A stretch of DNA of 10,176 nt from Nitrospira sp. (GCA_024998705.1 JACOEF010000179.1:1-10176); one strand, 5' to 3'; counted from the first letter of the stretch, positions 1-7,154 are shown. Translations and numbers: made by a program. The notes: generated by a model from the sequence alone, not told the origin.

Positions 1-1630
1 CATCGAGCGCGGCAGGACCTATCTGACCCTCCAGCTGTTCGATGCTCACCAGAGTCGGCGACGCATGGATGTGCGCCTCCACCTCCCGGACATCGAGCGG
101 AAGCACGGTCGTCCGAAAACCGGCGTGGTGGAGTCTGAGATCGATGTCGACCAGCGAAAGTCCGTTCTTTCCACCCGGCGTCCCGACCACATGGGCGACC
201 GTCTCGACCTCGCCGGTCGCCTCCTGCATCCGGGAAAACACATCCCGCAGAAGCGGGGCGTCCTCGATTCGCCGTGCGACTTCGACCAATCCTGCCAGGG
301 GACCGGTTCCGGAAATCTTGACGTCGACATGCGGATCGCTGAGCCATTGCGTGATGAGCAGGTCATCGCCCGCCAGTCGAAACGGACCCCAGGCGGCGCG
401 AAGAGCCGTGACACGAACCTGTGCGTCATCGAAGGAGAGACTGCCTGAAAGGTCTTCAACGGCAGGATAATGAGGATTGAGTGTCACGCGGCCGTTGCGC
501 AGACCGATGCTTCCACTCAGACTCGGACGTGCGCCGGATCCGACGTCGCCGGAGACAGACAACCGCTGCATTGTCACCAGCCCATCGACGCCGTATTCCC
601 CGAGCCTGGCGCGAACCTGAGGCGAAATCCAATCGGAGGGGAGCTGACTGAACAAGCGCGTTACCATGAAGGGGGCGGCGGACAGCGTGGCCGAAAAACG
701 CGGCCGATCTCCTCCCTGTCCGGCCACTGTCGCGGTCCCCTGCATCGACAGGTCCGACAGCTCGGCTCTCCAGTCGTCTGCGGTCAACTCATAGCCGCTG
801 CCACTGATGATTAGCCGCAGGTGCGCGTTGAGTTGCGCAGATCCCACAAAGCCGTCGGCAATCGATCCCTGATCTACCCACGCTGAAATGGCATGCCGGA
901 CATTGAGGTGGTGGAATCGAACATCCCCCTCCGCCTGTGTCCCGCCACCCTCGTAATTCTGCGTCAGCGAGCCGTCGAAGGTGAAGGCCGCCCGATCCCG
1001 CTCCTGCGGAATCTCACCGGAAACCTGCAGCTTCGCGTGGCGGCCCATCACCTCAGCCGACAGAATGCCTCGGGCCACCATGACTTGAAGGGGAACCCTG
1101 GGACTGAGTCCTGCCTCATCGCTGACCGTGATCACGCCATCAACCAACAGCAGATTTTGCACAATCTGTAAAAACGGAACGGGTTGCGCCGAATCACCTT
1201 GAGAAGTCGCCCGCGCGGAGCCACCGAGGGACCAGGTTCCGTTGGCCGCCCGACTGACAGTCACGCGCGGCCGATTGAGAACCAGATCCTTGCCGACAAC
1301 CCGCCCTTCCAGCAACGGCAGCCATTCGAGCGCAATCTCCAGGCGGTCGGCACTCAACAACGGCGTGGTGGAACCGGGTGCGTGCAGCTGCGCCTGCAGC
1401 AATTCCACTCCGATGGAGGGAAAGAGCCGGACATGCCAGGCCTCGACCGACAACTCATGGCCCGTGTGCTGTTTAAACTCTTGAAGCAGTGCCTCCCCAA
1501 TCGCCGAACGATTGAGTATCCAGGGCAAGACCAGGAGGCTGCTGATGAGCACCAGCGCCACCAGGAAAAAACCCGACGCGATGAGGCCTGTTATCTTCCT
1601 CATGGATGGAGTGGCTGAGGGTTGGCCCAT
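1..1630 (-). CDS. AsmA/YhdP-like envelope protein (C-terminus beyond window edge)
   Basis: The frame is open from an ATG at 1630 to the left edge, giving 543 visible residues with no stop. Residues about 13-38 form one hydrophobic N-terminal segment, expected to anchor the protein in the inner membrane with the rest in the periplasm. Next comes the AsmA-type opening (around FKQHTGHELSVEAW, then SADRLEIALEW and LEGRVVGKDLVLNRPRV), followed by a long beta-rich stretch of short strands and Gly/Asp turns like the DUF3971/AsmA repeats of YhdP and TamB relatives. Those relatives are thought to bridge the envelope and move or organise lipids; that role here is inference. The 1630 start has a weak AGG just upstream. 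An in-frame ATG at 1603 (residue 10) is possible but has no visible ribosome site. The gene diverges from the nitrilase gene. The fold assignment is fairly sure, the subfamily is not, because the C-terminus is missing. Confidence 0.85.
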   Translation of the reverse strand, partial: MGQPSATPSMRKITGLIASGFFLVALVLISSLLVLPWILNRSAIGEALLQEFKQHTGHELSVEAWHVRLFPSIGVELLQAQLHAPGSTTPLLSADRLEIALEWLPLLEGRVVGKDLVLNRPRVTVSRAANGTWSLGGSARATSQGDSAQPVPFLQIVQNLLLVDGVITVSDEAGLSPRVPLQVMVARGILSAEVMGRHAKLQVSGEIPQERDRAAFTFDGSLTQNYEGGGTQAEGDVRFHHLNVRHAISAWVDQGSIADGFVGSAQLNAHLRLIISGSGYELTADDWRAELSDLSMQGTATVAGQGGDRPRFSATLSAAPFMVTRLFSQLPSDWISPQVRARLGEYGVDGLVTMQRLSVSGDVGSGARPSLSGSIGLRNGRVTLNPHYPAVEDLSGSLSFDDAQVRVTALRAAWGPFRLAGDDLLITQWLSDPHVDVKISGTGPLAGLVEVARRIEDAPLLRDVFSRMQEATGEVETVAHVVGTPGGKNGLSLVDIDLRLHHAGFRTTVLPLDVREVEAHIHASPTLVSIEQLEGQIGPAALD

Positions 1631-1788
1631 TGCCTGCGCTTGTCCATCTGCTCACTGTACGCAACCAGGCCGGCAGGTACAAGCGACAGAAATCCACCGA
1701 TCGTGCTGAGTCGATCTCAGCGACTCTGTATGCTACAGTCCGGCCTCATCAGAACAATCAGGCACATTTATGCCTTGCATAGTGACCG
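1631..1788. promoter_or_regulatory. Divergent intergenic region with overlapping inverted repeats
   Basis: These 158 bases separate the AsmA-like gene (leftward) from the nitrilase gene (rightward), so promoters for both should lie here. Two overlapping inverted repeats are visible: GCTGAG/CTCAGC (1705-1710 and 1716-1721) and GAGTCG/CGACTC (1708-1713 and 1721-1726). On the minus strand TTGTAC (1677-1682) and TACAGT (1654-1659) are 17 bases apart and 24 bases from the AsmA-like start. They match the -35/-10 consensus only partly (3 of 6 and 4 of 6), so this is a weak promoter guess. No convincing promoter is seen for the plus-strand gene. Confidence 0.3.
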
Positions 1789-2448
1789 ATGGCCAAACCC
1801 TCTCTACGCATCGCGTTCTTACATCTGGCTCCGGTACCGGGCGCCCTGGCGAAGAATCGCCACCTGCTCGCGCACGCGATCACGCGGGCCGCGTGTCTCG
1901 GAGCCGGCTGGATCATCACGCCTGAACTTGCGGTCAGCGGCTATACCTTCGCCGATACACTCGGCACGGATTGGATCGCTCCGCAGCCCGACCCCTGGAT
2001 GGAGAAGGTCCGCCTGTTCGCCGTCAGAAAACAGGTCGCGATCTTCCTGTCCCATCCCGAGCGTGACCCGCAATCCGGCCGACTCTACAACACGGTCTTC
2101 GCCATCACCCCCGACGGACGCCTGGCAGGCTCACATCGCAAGATTAACGCGCTGCGCGTCGGGTCCGAAGCCTGGTCGACTCCCGGCACGGAGACAACGG
2201 TCTTCCCGATGGCGCCGCTTGGACAGGTCGGGATGCTCATTTGCGCCGACGCCTTCTCACCGGGAATTGCCAACAGTTTGAAGACCAAGGGCGCACAGGT
2301 GCTGGTTTCGTCCGCGGCCTGGGCACCGGGACTGCATGGACCGAACGGCGAGTGGGAACGGTGCACAACAGACACCGGCCTGCCCCTCTTCGTGTGCAAC
2401 CGCACCGGGCCGATCGCACGCTGGATTTCAGAAAAGCCGAGAGCGTAG
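1789..2448 (+). CDS. Carbon-nitrogen hydrolase (nitrilase family), frameshifted at the C-terminus
   Basis: Members of this superfamily hydrolyse nitriles or amides through a Glu-Lys-Cys triad. All three residues are visible: Glu46 (TPELAVSGYTF), Lys118 (HRKINAL) and Cys152 (MLICADAF). Spacing is normal, and the WIITPELAVSGYTF strand-loop is typical. The 219-residue frame ends abnormally: after CNRTG (residue 207) it reads PIARWISEKPRA and stops at 2448. The adjacent frame carries the expected continuation DRTLDFRKAESVV and so on to a stop at 2570. Joining the two frames gives about 260 residues, the usual family length. The loss of one base in GGGCC (2407-2411), by mutation or sequencing error, explains this. 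If it is real, the protein lacks the last strands of the alpha-beta-beta-alpha core and is probably unstable. The start ATG has no strong ribosome site. The substrate cannot be told from sequence. Confidence 0.85.
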   Translation: MAKPSLRIAFLHLAPVPGALAKNRHLLAHAITRAACLGAGWIITPELAVSGYTFADTLGTDWIAPQPDPWMEKVRLFAVRKQVAIFLSHPERDPQSGRLYNTVFAITPDGRLAGSHRKINALRVGSEAWSTPGTETTVFPMAPLGQVGMLICADAFSPGIANSLKTKGAQVLVSSAAWAPGLHGPNGEWERCTTDTGLPLFVCNRTGPIARWISEKPRA

Positions 2449-2570
2449 TAGCTCAGGATGGACGGCGACTCCTCTCATTGTCGTCGGAACGGTCCGCCAT
2501 CTTCCTCATCGACTGGGATCTTCGGACAGGAACCCTCGCCGGGAAAGAATACCAACGCATTCTGCTCTAG
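2412..2570 (+). pseudogene. Displaced C-terminal part of the nitrilase-family gene
   Basis: This stretch reads in the frame one base off the preceding nitrilase frame. It encodes 52 residues beginning DRTLDFRKAESVV, passing through FLIDWDLRTGTLAG and ending EYQRILL before TAG at 2568-2570. Nitrilase-family proteins typically have an asn-arg-x-gly stretch, a short strand (here SVVAQDGRRL), and a final strand of the type 'ifliDWDl'. This piece supplies exactly those elements, so it is the missing C-terminal part and not a separate gene. It has no start codon or ribosome site of its own that makes sense. Confidence 0.75.
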
Positions 2571-2679
2571 CGACACCGGGACGCGCACAAGCCGTGCCTC
2601 ATGGCTTGTATCTCGTATTTCGCCTGACGAGATACGCTTCACGTTTCACGAGATACGAAAGCACCCGTCGCACCAAGCG
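2571..2679. repeat. Convergent intergenic spacer with ACGAGATACG repeats and hairpins
   Basis: This spacer lies between the 3' ends of the nitrilase and RBBP9-type genes. ACGAGATACG occurs twice, at 2627-2636 and 2648-2657, with a 21-base period. GTATCTCGT at 2608-2616 is an inverted match, giving a perfect 9-base stem with 2627-2635 across a 10-base loop. A second stem, ACAAGCC/GGCTTGT (2587-2593 and 2603-2609, 9-base loop), sits just before it and overlaps it by two bases. Neither stem is followed by a clear T-run, so a classic intrinsic terminator is not shown, but a bidirectional transcript-end role is plausible from position. It may equally be one copy of a dispersed genomic repeat. Confidence 0.55.
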
Positions 2680-3237
2680 CTACGACTTCAGCAGCCGCTC
2701 CAGCAACAGGAGCCCTGCAGGCCAGTCACCGAGACCACTGTCGGCATTAATGTGGCCGATTGTACCGGCTTCAACAAAGTCACTCCCCCAATCGGCGGCG
2801 CAACGCCGCGCATAGGCGACGGACCCGAACGGATCGTCGCTGCTCGCAACCACCAGACTGCGAAAGCGAAATGGTTCTGCCGGAACCGGCTGGAAGCCTT
2901 GTGCCGCTGGTGGAAACATGGGCCCATCCGGATCGGGCACCGCCACCAGCAAGGCGGCACGCACCGGAAGCGAGGCCCGTCGAGCCCAGTGGGCGACGAG
3001 CAGGCAGCCCATGCTATGGGCGATTAACACAGGGGGTGCGGAGAGACGAGCCATGGCGGCATCCAGCCCACGCAGCCATTCCGCACAAACCGGACGATCC
3101 CAGTCACGCTGCTGCACGCGCTGCCATCCGGGGTGCCGCTGCTCCCACAAAGTTTGCCAATGACCAGGTCCGGAATTGCCGATGCCCGGAACCACCAGGG
3201 CGAGGTCCTCGCCGCTTGTCGAGTTATGCCTTGGCAC
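2680..3237 (-). CDS. RBBP9/YdeN-type alpha/beta serine hydrolase
   Basis: The protein has the short alpha/beta-hydrolase layout of the RBBP9/YdeN group: an opening strand ending VVPGIGNSGPGHW (oxyanion loop), a nucleophile elbow IAHSMG (Ser75), an acid in SSDDPF (Asp135) and a histidine in GHINADSG (His162). Length is 185 residues from the start chosen here, normal for this family. I chose GTG at 3237 because AAGGAG lies ten bases before it and the first core strand follows soon after. The frame stays open further upstream to 3378, but that part lies inside the preceding gene and has no family features. The start overlaps the flavoprotein stop by 14 bases, indicating translational coupling. 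Family members are small esterases or hydrolases with mostly unknown substrates, and the substrate is unknown here too. Confidence 0.85.
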   Translation of the reverse strand: MPRHNSTSGEDLALVVPGIGNSGPGHWQTLWEQRHPGWQRVQQRDWDRPVCAEWLRGLDAAMARLSAPPVLIAHSMGCLLVAHWARRASLPVRAALLVAVPDPDGPMFPPAAQGFQPVPAEPFRFRSLVVASSDDPFGSVAYARRCAADWGSDFVEAGTIGHINADSGLGDWPAGLLLLERLLKS

Positions 3238-4462
3238 GCCCTGCACGCTCCTTGAACCAGGCGACCGCACCGGCACCGGCTGTCCGCCCGCTGGCAAAAC
3301 AGGCCGTGAGCAGATACCCACCCGTCGGCGCTTCCCAATCCAACATCTCTCCCGCGCAAAACAACCCCGGCAGAGCACGCACCATCAGCCGCTTGTCGAG
3401 GGCCTTAAACTCCACGCCACCGGCAGTGCTGATCGCCTCCTCCAAGGGACGCGAGGCAGCCAGCGTGAGCGGCAAGGATTTGATCGCCGCGGCCAGGCGC
3501 GTTGGGTCCGCAAAATCTTCCTTCGACACGAGCTCTCGTAGTAGGCCTGCTTTCACCCCTTCAATGTGCGCCCTCCGCTGCAAATGTGTGGCCATCGTCT
3601 TTTTGCCGCGCGGCTGAGAAAGATCCTTGATGAGGCGCGGCAGCTCACGATCGGGCGCGAGATCCAGCCGGAGCGTGCCCCGGCCGGTGGCCTGAAGCTC
3701 ATCGCGCAGATAGGGTGCCACGGCATAAATGACGCCGCCCTCCACACCGGTCTCCGTAATCACAAACTCCCCCATGCGACGCATCACCGCGCCGGTCGGC
3801 GATTTCGCAACCACCCCCACGGTCTTGACCGGATGCCCGGCGAACTTACTCCGAAAATGTTCCGTCCATCCCACGTCGAACCCGCAGTTGGCCGGCTGTA
3901 ACGGCGCAATCGGGACGGCACGCCCGGCAAGCAGGGGCACCCAGGCGCCATCCGAGCCGAGCTGGGGCCAACTGCCGCCACCCAGCGCCAGAATGACCGC
4001 ATCCGCCTCCACGGACTGGGTTCCCTGCGGCGTCTCGAAGCGGAGGGCTTTTTGTTCATCCCAGCCGCACCAGCGATGTCTGACATGAATGGTCAATCCG
4101 GCCTGACGCAACCGGCGAAGCCAGGCTCGCAGCAACGGCGCGGCTTTCATGTCGGCGGGAAAGATCCGCCCGGAGGAGCCCACAAACGTCTCGACACCCA
4201 ACTCCTTTGTCCATGCGCGAAGCGCGTCCGGACCGAACGCATTGAGCCAGGGCGCGACCTTGGCCGTCCGCTCTCCATAACGCGAGAGAAATACCTCGGG
4301 CGGATCGGAATGGGTCAAGTTCAGCCCGCCCTTTCCGGCCAACAGAAACTTACGGCCGACCGACGCCATGGCATCGTAGAGGTCGACGTGCGCGCCTCCC
4401 GCCAGCGCCGCCTCCGCCGCCATGAGCCCCGCCGGTCCTCCACCGATAATCGCGATCTTCAC
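3224..4462 (-). CDS. FAD-dependent oxidoreductase, TIGR03862-type (HI0933/BaiN-like) flavoprotein
   Basis: This 412-residue protein starts with the dinucleotide-binding fold MKIAIIGGGPAG (Gly7, Gly9, Gly12), then the signature GRKFLLAGKGGLNLTHSD at about residues 36-53. That signature marks the PP_4765/TIGR03862 branch of the HI0933-like flavoproteins; the BaiN/YhiN branch has a different sequence there. ADAVILALGGGSWPQLGSDG is in the middle, and the C-terminal FAD-contact segment GEMLDWEAPTGGYLLTACFA is intact. It should bind FAD and act as a soluble oxidoreductase, but no substrate is firmly known for this branch. The start is GTG at 4462, three bases after the stop of the C39-like gene. 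Its 3' end overlaps the hydrolase start. The sequence shows no truncation or missing cofactor motif. Confidence 0.92.
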   Translation of the reverse strand: MKIAIIGGGPAGLMAAEAALAGGAHVDLYDAMASVGRKFLLAGKGGLNLTHSDPPEVFLSRYGERTAKVAPWLNAFGPDALRAWTKELGVETFVGSSGRIFPADMKAAPLLRAWLRRLRQAGLTIHVRHRWCGWDEQKALRFETPQGTQSVEADAVILALGGGSWPQLGSDGAWVPLLAGRAVPIAPLQPANCGFDVGWTEHFRSKFAGHPVKTVGVVAKSPTGAVMRRMGEFVITETGVEGGVIYAVAPYLRDELQATGRGTLRLDLAPDRELPRLIKDLSQPRGKKTMATHLQRRAHIEGVKAGLLRELVSKEDFADPTRLAAAIKSLPLTLAASRPLEEAISTAGGVEFKALDKRLMVRALPGLFCAGEMLDWEAPTGGYLLTACFASGRTAGAGAVAWFKERAGRAKA

Positions 4463-4465
4463 CCG

Positions 4466-4885
4466 TTACCTCTTCATCGTCACAGAAAGAAACCATACCG
4501 GCCTCATACGCCCGAAGTCGGTCCGAAGGGGAGCCTTCAATGTCGGGTTGGAATCTACCACGTACGACCGGCCGTTCTCTCGCACGAACACCACCCAATA
4601 CCAGAACGGTCGCCCCTGTTCCAGATGCCACTTGATGGCCAGCAACGCGCAATCCGGCAAACCGGTCCATGAGCGAAACGGTTTGGTCACCCGCGAGACA
4701 CGCAGACCGAACTGTGTCAGCAGCCGCCGCACCGATGCCGTTTCGGACCAAAGCCTCGGATCTTGAGCCGAGATGCCCAAAGAGGCGGCCACGGTCTCCG
4801 CCCGGGAGTAGGACACACCCGCCAACGCGGCCGCTGCCGCAATGCCACAGCCGGTTTGTTCTTCCTGAACAACGGGCCGGATCAC
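4466..4885 (-). CDS. C39-like cysteine peptidase-fold protein with Tyr at the expected catalytic His
   Basis: The protein has 139 residues. The N-terminal QEEQTGCGIAAAAALAG matches the catalytic-cysteine block of C39-like papain-fold peptidases (Gln10 near the oxyanion hole, Cys13 as nucleophile, followed by a helix). The second block is normally His-Trp-Val-Val followed by a strand ending in Asp; here it reads FWYWVVFVRENGRSYVVDSN, with Asp111 present but Tyr96 where His is expected. The codon is TAT, one transition from CAT. No signal peptide or transmembrane segment is visible, so it is probably cytosolic. Its GTG start overlaps the GNAT stop by four bases (GTGA), and the flavoprotein starts three bases after its stop. 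It may be a non-catalytic member that binds peptides, or it may use a different residue as base. Fold assignment is good; activity is doubtful. Confidence 0.78.
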   Translation of the reverse strand: MIRPVVQEEQTGCGIAAAAALAGVSYSRAETVAASLGISAQDPRLWSETASVRRLLTQFGLRVSRVTKPFRSWTGLPDCALLAIKWHLEQGRPFWYWVVFVRENGRSYVVDSNPTLKAPLRTDFGRMRPVWFLSVTMKR

Positions 4886-5352
4886 AGAGACAGTTTCATT
4901 TTCCGTCCGCCGGAAATGCTGAATCCCTGTCGTTCATACAACGCCAGGGTCCGGTCGAACTGCGGGAGCGGAGGCGTCGTAACCTCCAACCTAGTCCATT
5001 GCTTTGTGTGGGCCAGATGTTTTGCCTCTGCCAGGAGTGCTGTGCCCTCCCTCTGGGAACGGAACGTCGGACGCACATACAATTCCGGAATGATCCCGAA
5101 TGCGCCTTCCGCGTAAAGAGCACGACTTTCCGACAGGGTCAGCACACCGGCAACCTGCTCGTCGTGATACGCCAACAACACCGTATAGGTCCCATCTACC
5201 AGCCAGCGCCGTGCCCGAGCTACGGTCTCGACCCGAGAGAATCCAAAGGCCCTCTCTCCGATGGCTGTCATAATCTCCCGCAACAGTTCGCCGACCAAAT
5301 CGGTCACGAGTGGCGCATCAGCCGGTTGTGCCTGGGTGATACGAATCGACAT
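4882..5352 (-). CDS. GNAT family N-acetyltransferase
   Basis: GNAT enzymes transfer an acetyl group from acetyl-CoA to an amine. This 156-residue protein has the standard order: beta1 (SIRITQAQPADAPLV), two helices, beta2-beta3 (YTVLLAYHDEQVAGVLTL), beta4 (IIPELYVRPTFR), the pyrophosphate-binding loop QREGTA (about residues 100-105), a helix, beta5 (RLEVTTP) and the C-terminal LYERQGF (138-144). All core elements are present and the length is typical. ATG at 5352 is the natural start, although upstream only a weak GGGTAGGG is seen. It is the first gene of a four-gene minus-strand operon, and its TGA overlaps the next gene's GTG. The acceptor is unknown; a protein N-terminus, peptide or small amine are all possible. 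Confidence 0.9.
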   Translation of the reverse strand: MSIRITQAQPADAPLVTDLVGELLREIMTAIGERAFGFSRVETVARARRWLVDGTYTVLLAYHDEQVAGVLTLSESRALYAEGAFGIIPELYVRPTFRSQREGTALLAEAKHLAHTKQWTRLEVTTPPLPQFDRTLALYERQGFSISGGRKMKLSL

Positions 5353-5469
5353 CGCGCGACCCTACCCGCAGCAGGCCCATGCGTCAAGCCGTGGAGCGTC
5401 CGCTGTCGGGATTATAAATTCACCGGCAGCGGAGAGTCCCGGACGGGAATTCGATGAATAGGGCACCAC
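5353..5469 (-). promoter_or_regulatory. Probable promoter/hairpin region upstream of the GNAT operon
   Basis: This spacer lies between the antiporter stop and the GNAT start, both on the minus strand. An 11-base stem (5399-5409 with 5423-5433, one G-T pair) encloses a 13-base AT-rich loop. On the minus strand the loop contains an exact TATAAT (5411-5416), about 58 bases before the GNAT ATG. The position 17 bases upstream (GGACTC) does not resemble a -35 box, so any promoter would need an activator or another sigma factor. The stem is not followed by a T-run in the minus direction, so it is not a typical terminator. Promoter with operator is my inference. Confidence 0.35.
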
Positions 5470-7089
5470 TCACACGGGGATTCTGCCGAGTCGACGCCCG
5501 CCGACGCCCAGGTGGAGCGCCGCCACATCGAGTTCTTGCTCTAAGCGATGAAGGACTTCGTCGCTGATCGTGCCATTGTCCCGAAGACCGATCAGGGCCA
5601 TGTGCTCGGCCAGTAGGGTTTCACTTTGCAGCCGCTGGATGGATTCGCTGGTCGAATTGGAAGGCTGCTCCTCTGCCAAACTGGCTTGGGTGAGACGCTC
5701 CAGCCGTTGGAGATATTGCAGCCGTACGCGCTCCACCTGCTCCAGCGACACCCAGCTTTCTGTGACCACTTGATCCAGCCGATTCAGGGCCGCCGTCGCC
5801 GCATGTTCCCGCGCCAGCGCTTCCTCCTGTTGCAGCCCACCGTCTTCTCTGAGGTGCAACAGCCGAATGATCGGCGGCAACGAGAGGCCCTGCACAACCA
5901 AGGTCGCGAGAATCACAGTGAAGCTGATCAGAATAATTTCAGCGCGAAAGGGAAACGGCACACCGGTGCTGGTTGTCACCGGAAGCGCTAATGCAGCCGC
6001 AAGGGTCACGATGCCGCGCATGCCGGTCCAGGAAACCAGGAACAAACTCGACCATGGAGGCATCGGATCCCGTTCCCGCAATGTCGCACTCAACCATCTG
6101 GGAATGAGAGCGGCCAAGGGTACCCACAGGATTCGCACCAGAATAACGGTCGCGCTCACCAAAGCCCTGGTGATGAACACCGGCTCCAACTGGCCCGGCG
6201 GCACAGAGTCGCGAAGCGTGCCCAGCTGCAGGCCGATCAGAATAAAAATGACTCCATTCAGGATAAAGATCAGGAGATCCCATACCGCGCGCGCCTGCAA
6301 TCTGGTGGCCGGGGAAACTGCGCCGCTGAACGACTGACGAAGATACAGTGCACCTGCCACACACGCCAATACCGCAGAGGCGTCCACCAACTCCCCGCAC
6401 ACCCAAGCGATATACGGCGCCAACAGGGTCACGCCGATCTGCGTAAACCCGTCTTCCGTAGCGGAGAGTGCCCACCTTGCGATCCAGGCGACACCGATGC
6501 CGATGACCACTCCGGCCAGCCCGGCGAAGACAAACTCGAACAGCGTATGGCCGAGTGCAAACGAACCGCTCATCGCGGCGCCCACGGCCGCCCGATACAA
6601 CACTAACGCCGTCGCATCGTTGACGAGGCTTTCGCCCTCCAGGATGGTCACGATTCGGCGCGGAATCCTCAGCCGCTTCCCAATGGCTGTCGCGGACACA
6701 GCGTCGGGCGGCGAGACGATCGCGCCCAGCGCAATGGCCTCCGCCCATCCAATACCAGGCAAGAGAGTATGGGCCGCGAACGCGACCCCGGCGGAGGTCG
6801 CCAGGACCAATCCCACCGCCAGAAGCGAAATCGGCCGGAGATTCTGGCGAAACTCGCGCCACGAGGTGAAATACGCGGCGGACCACAAGATCGGCGGCAG
6901 GAAGACCAGGAACACGAGGTCCGGATGGAGTGTCACGGCGGGCAACCCTGGCACCAGGCCCAGCGTCAGACCACCCAACACCAGAAAGATCGGATACGGG
7001 ATATGGACCTTCTGTGCGAGGGTCGTCAGCGCAAGCACCACCGCGAACAAGATGATGATGACTTCGAGTTGATGCAGGCCTTCCATCAT
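5470..7089 (-). CDS. CPA1-family Na+/H+ antiporter (NhaP/YjcE-like)
   Basis: An inner-membrane exchanger of protons for sodium or another cation, used in pH and salt homeostasis. Of the 539 residues, about 1-412 are strongly hydrophobic, with around twelve membrane segments. Conserved family marks are present: SPPDAV (126-131, with Asp129), GESLVNDATALVLY (152-165, with the transport aspartate in Asn157-Asp158) and SWTGMRGIVTLA (353-364, with Arg358). Residues about 413-539 form a charged, helical cytoplasmic tail including ALIGLRDNGTISDEVLHRLEQELD-type sequence, common in bacterial CPA1 proteins. Two successive ATGs open the gene (7089 and 7086); no strong ribosome site is seen before either. 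It follows the aldo/keto reductase by 65 bases and may have its own promoter. The ion specificity cannot be read from sequence. Confidence 0.93.
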   Translation of the reverse strand: MMEGLHQLEVIIILFAVVLALTTLAQKVHIPYPIFLVLGGLTLGLVPGLPAVTLHPDLVFLVFLPPILWSAAYFTSWREFRQNLRPISLLAVGLVLATSAGVAFAAHTLLPGIGWAEAIALGAIVSPPDAVSATAIGKRLRIPRRIVTILEGESLVNDATALVLYRAAVGAAMSGSFALGHTLFEFVFAGLAGVVIGIGVAWIARWALSATEDGFTQIGVTLLAPYIAWVCGELVDASAVLACVAGALYLRQSFSGAVSPATRLQARAVWDLLIFILNGVIFILIGLQLGTLRDSVPPGQLEPVFITRALVSATVILVRILWVPLAALIPRWLSATLRERDPMPPWSSLFLVSWTGMRGIVTLAAALALPVTTSTGVPFPFRAEIILISFTVILATLVVQGLSLPPIIRLLHLREDGGLQQEEALAREHAATAALNRLDQVVTESWVSLEQVERVRLQYLQRLERLTQASLAEEQPSNSTSESIQRLQSETLLAEHMALIGLRDNGTISDEVLHRLEQELDVAALHLGVGGRRLGRIPV

Positions 7090-7154
7090 CGCACAACACC
7101 ATTTCTGAGGCGATCGCGTAAGCCTGGCTGATCGCCGCCGCTACAGACCACCCA
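7090..7154 (-). other. Short spacer with an inverted repeat between reductase and antiporter genes
   Basis: GGCGATC (7109-7115) and GATCGCC (7130-7136) can pair as a perfect 7-base stem with a 14-base loop. It sits downstream of the aldo/keto reductase stop, where a terminator would be expected, but no T-run follows it in the minus direction. The 8-base palindrome GCGATCGC (7110-7117) overlaps one arm. Function is not established. Confidence 0.3.

Noticed and set aside
42..1709. Several open frames on the plus strand and an alternative minus frame opposite the AsmA-like gene
   Set aside because: They are shadows of the continuous minus-strand frame that has a clear membrane anchor and AsmA-like sequence; their products are rich in Arg, Ser and Pro with no family features.
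3238..3378. A longer N-terminus for the RBBP9-type hydrolase starting at 3378
   Set aside because: It would lie inside the flavoprotein gene, has Arg/Cys-rich sequence unlike the family, and GTG at 3237 has a good ribosome site and leads straight into the first core strand.
5939..7102. A 387-residue minus-strand frame overlapping the antiporter gene
   Set aside because: It is out of frame with the CPA1 antiporter, whose conserved motifs and membrane segments are unmistakable; the alternative is Arg/Gly-rich and has no membrane segments.
7110..7117. GCGATCGC palindrome resembling the HIP1 element of cyanobacteria
   Set aside because: A single copy in a GC-rich spacer is expected by chance and the gene content does not suggest a cyanobacterium.
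7109..7136. Intrinsic terminator after the aldo/keto reductase
   Set aside because: The 7-base stem is perfect but the loop is long and no T-run follows on the minus strand.
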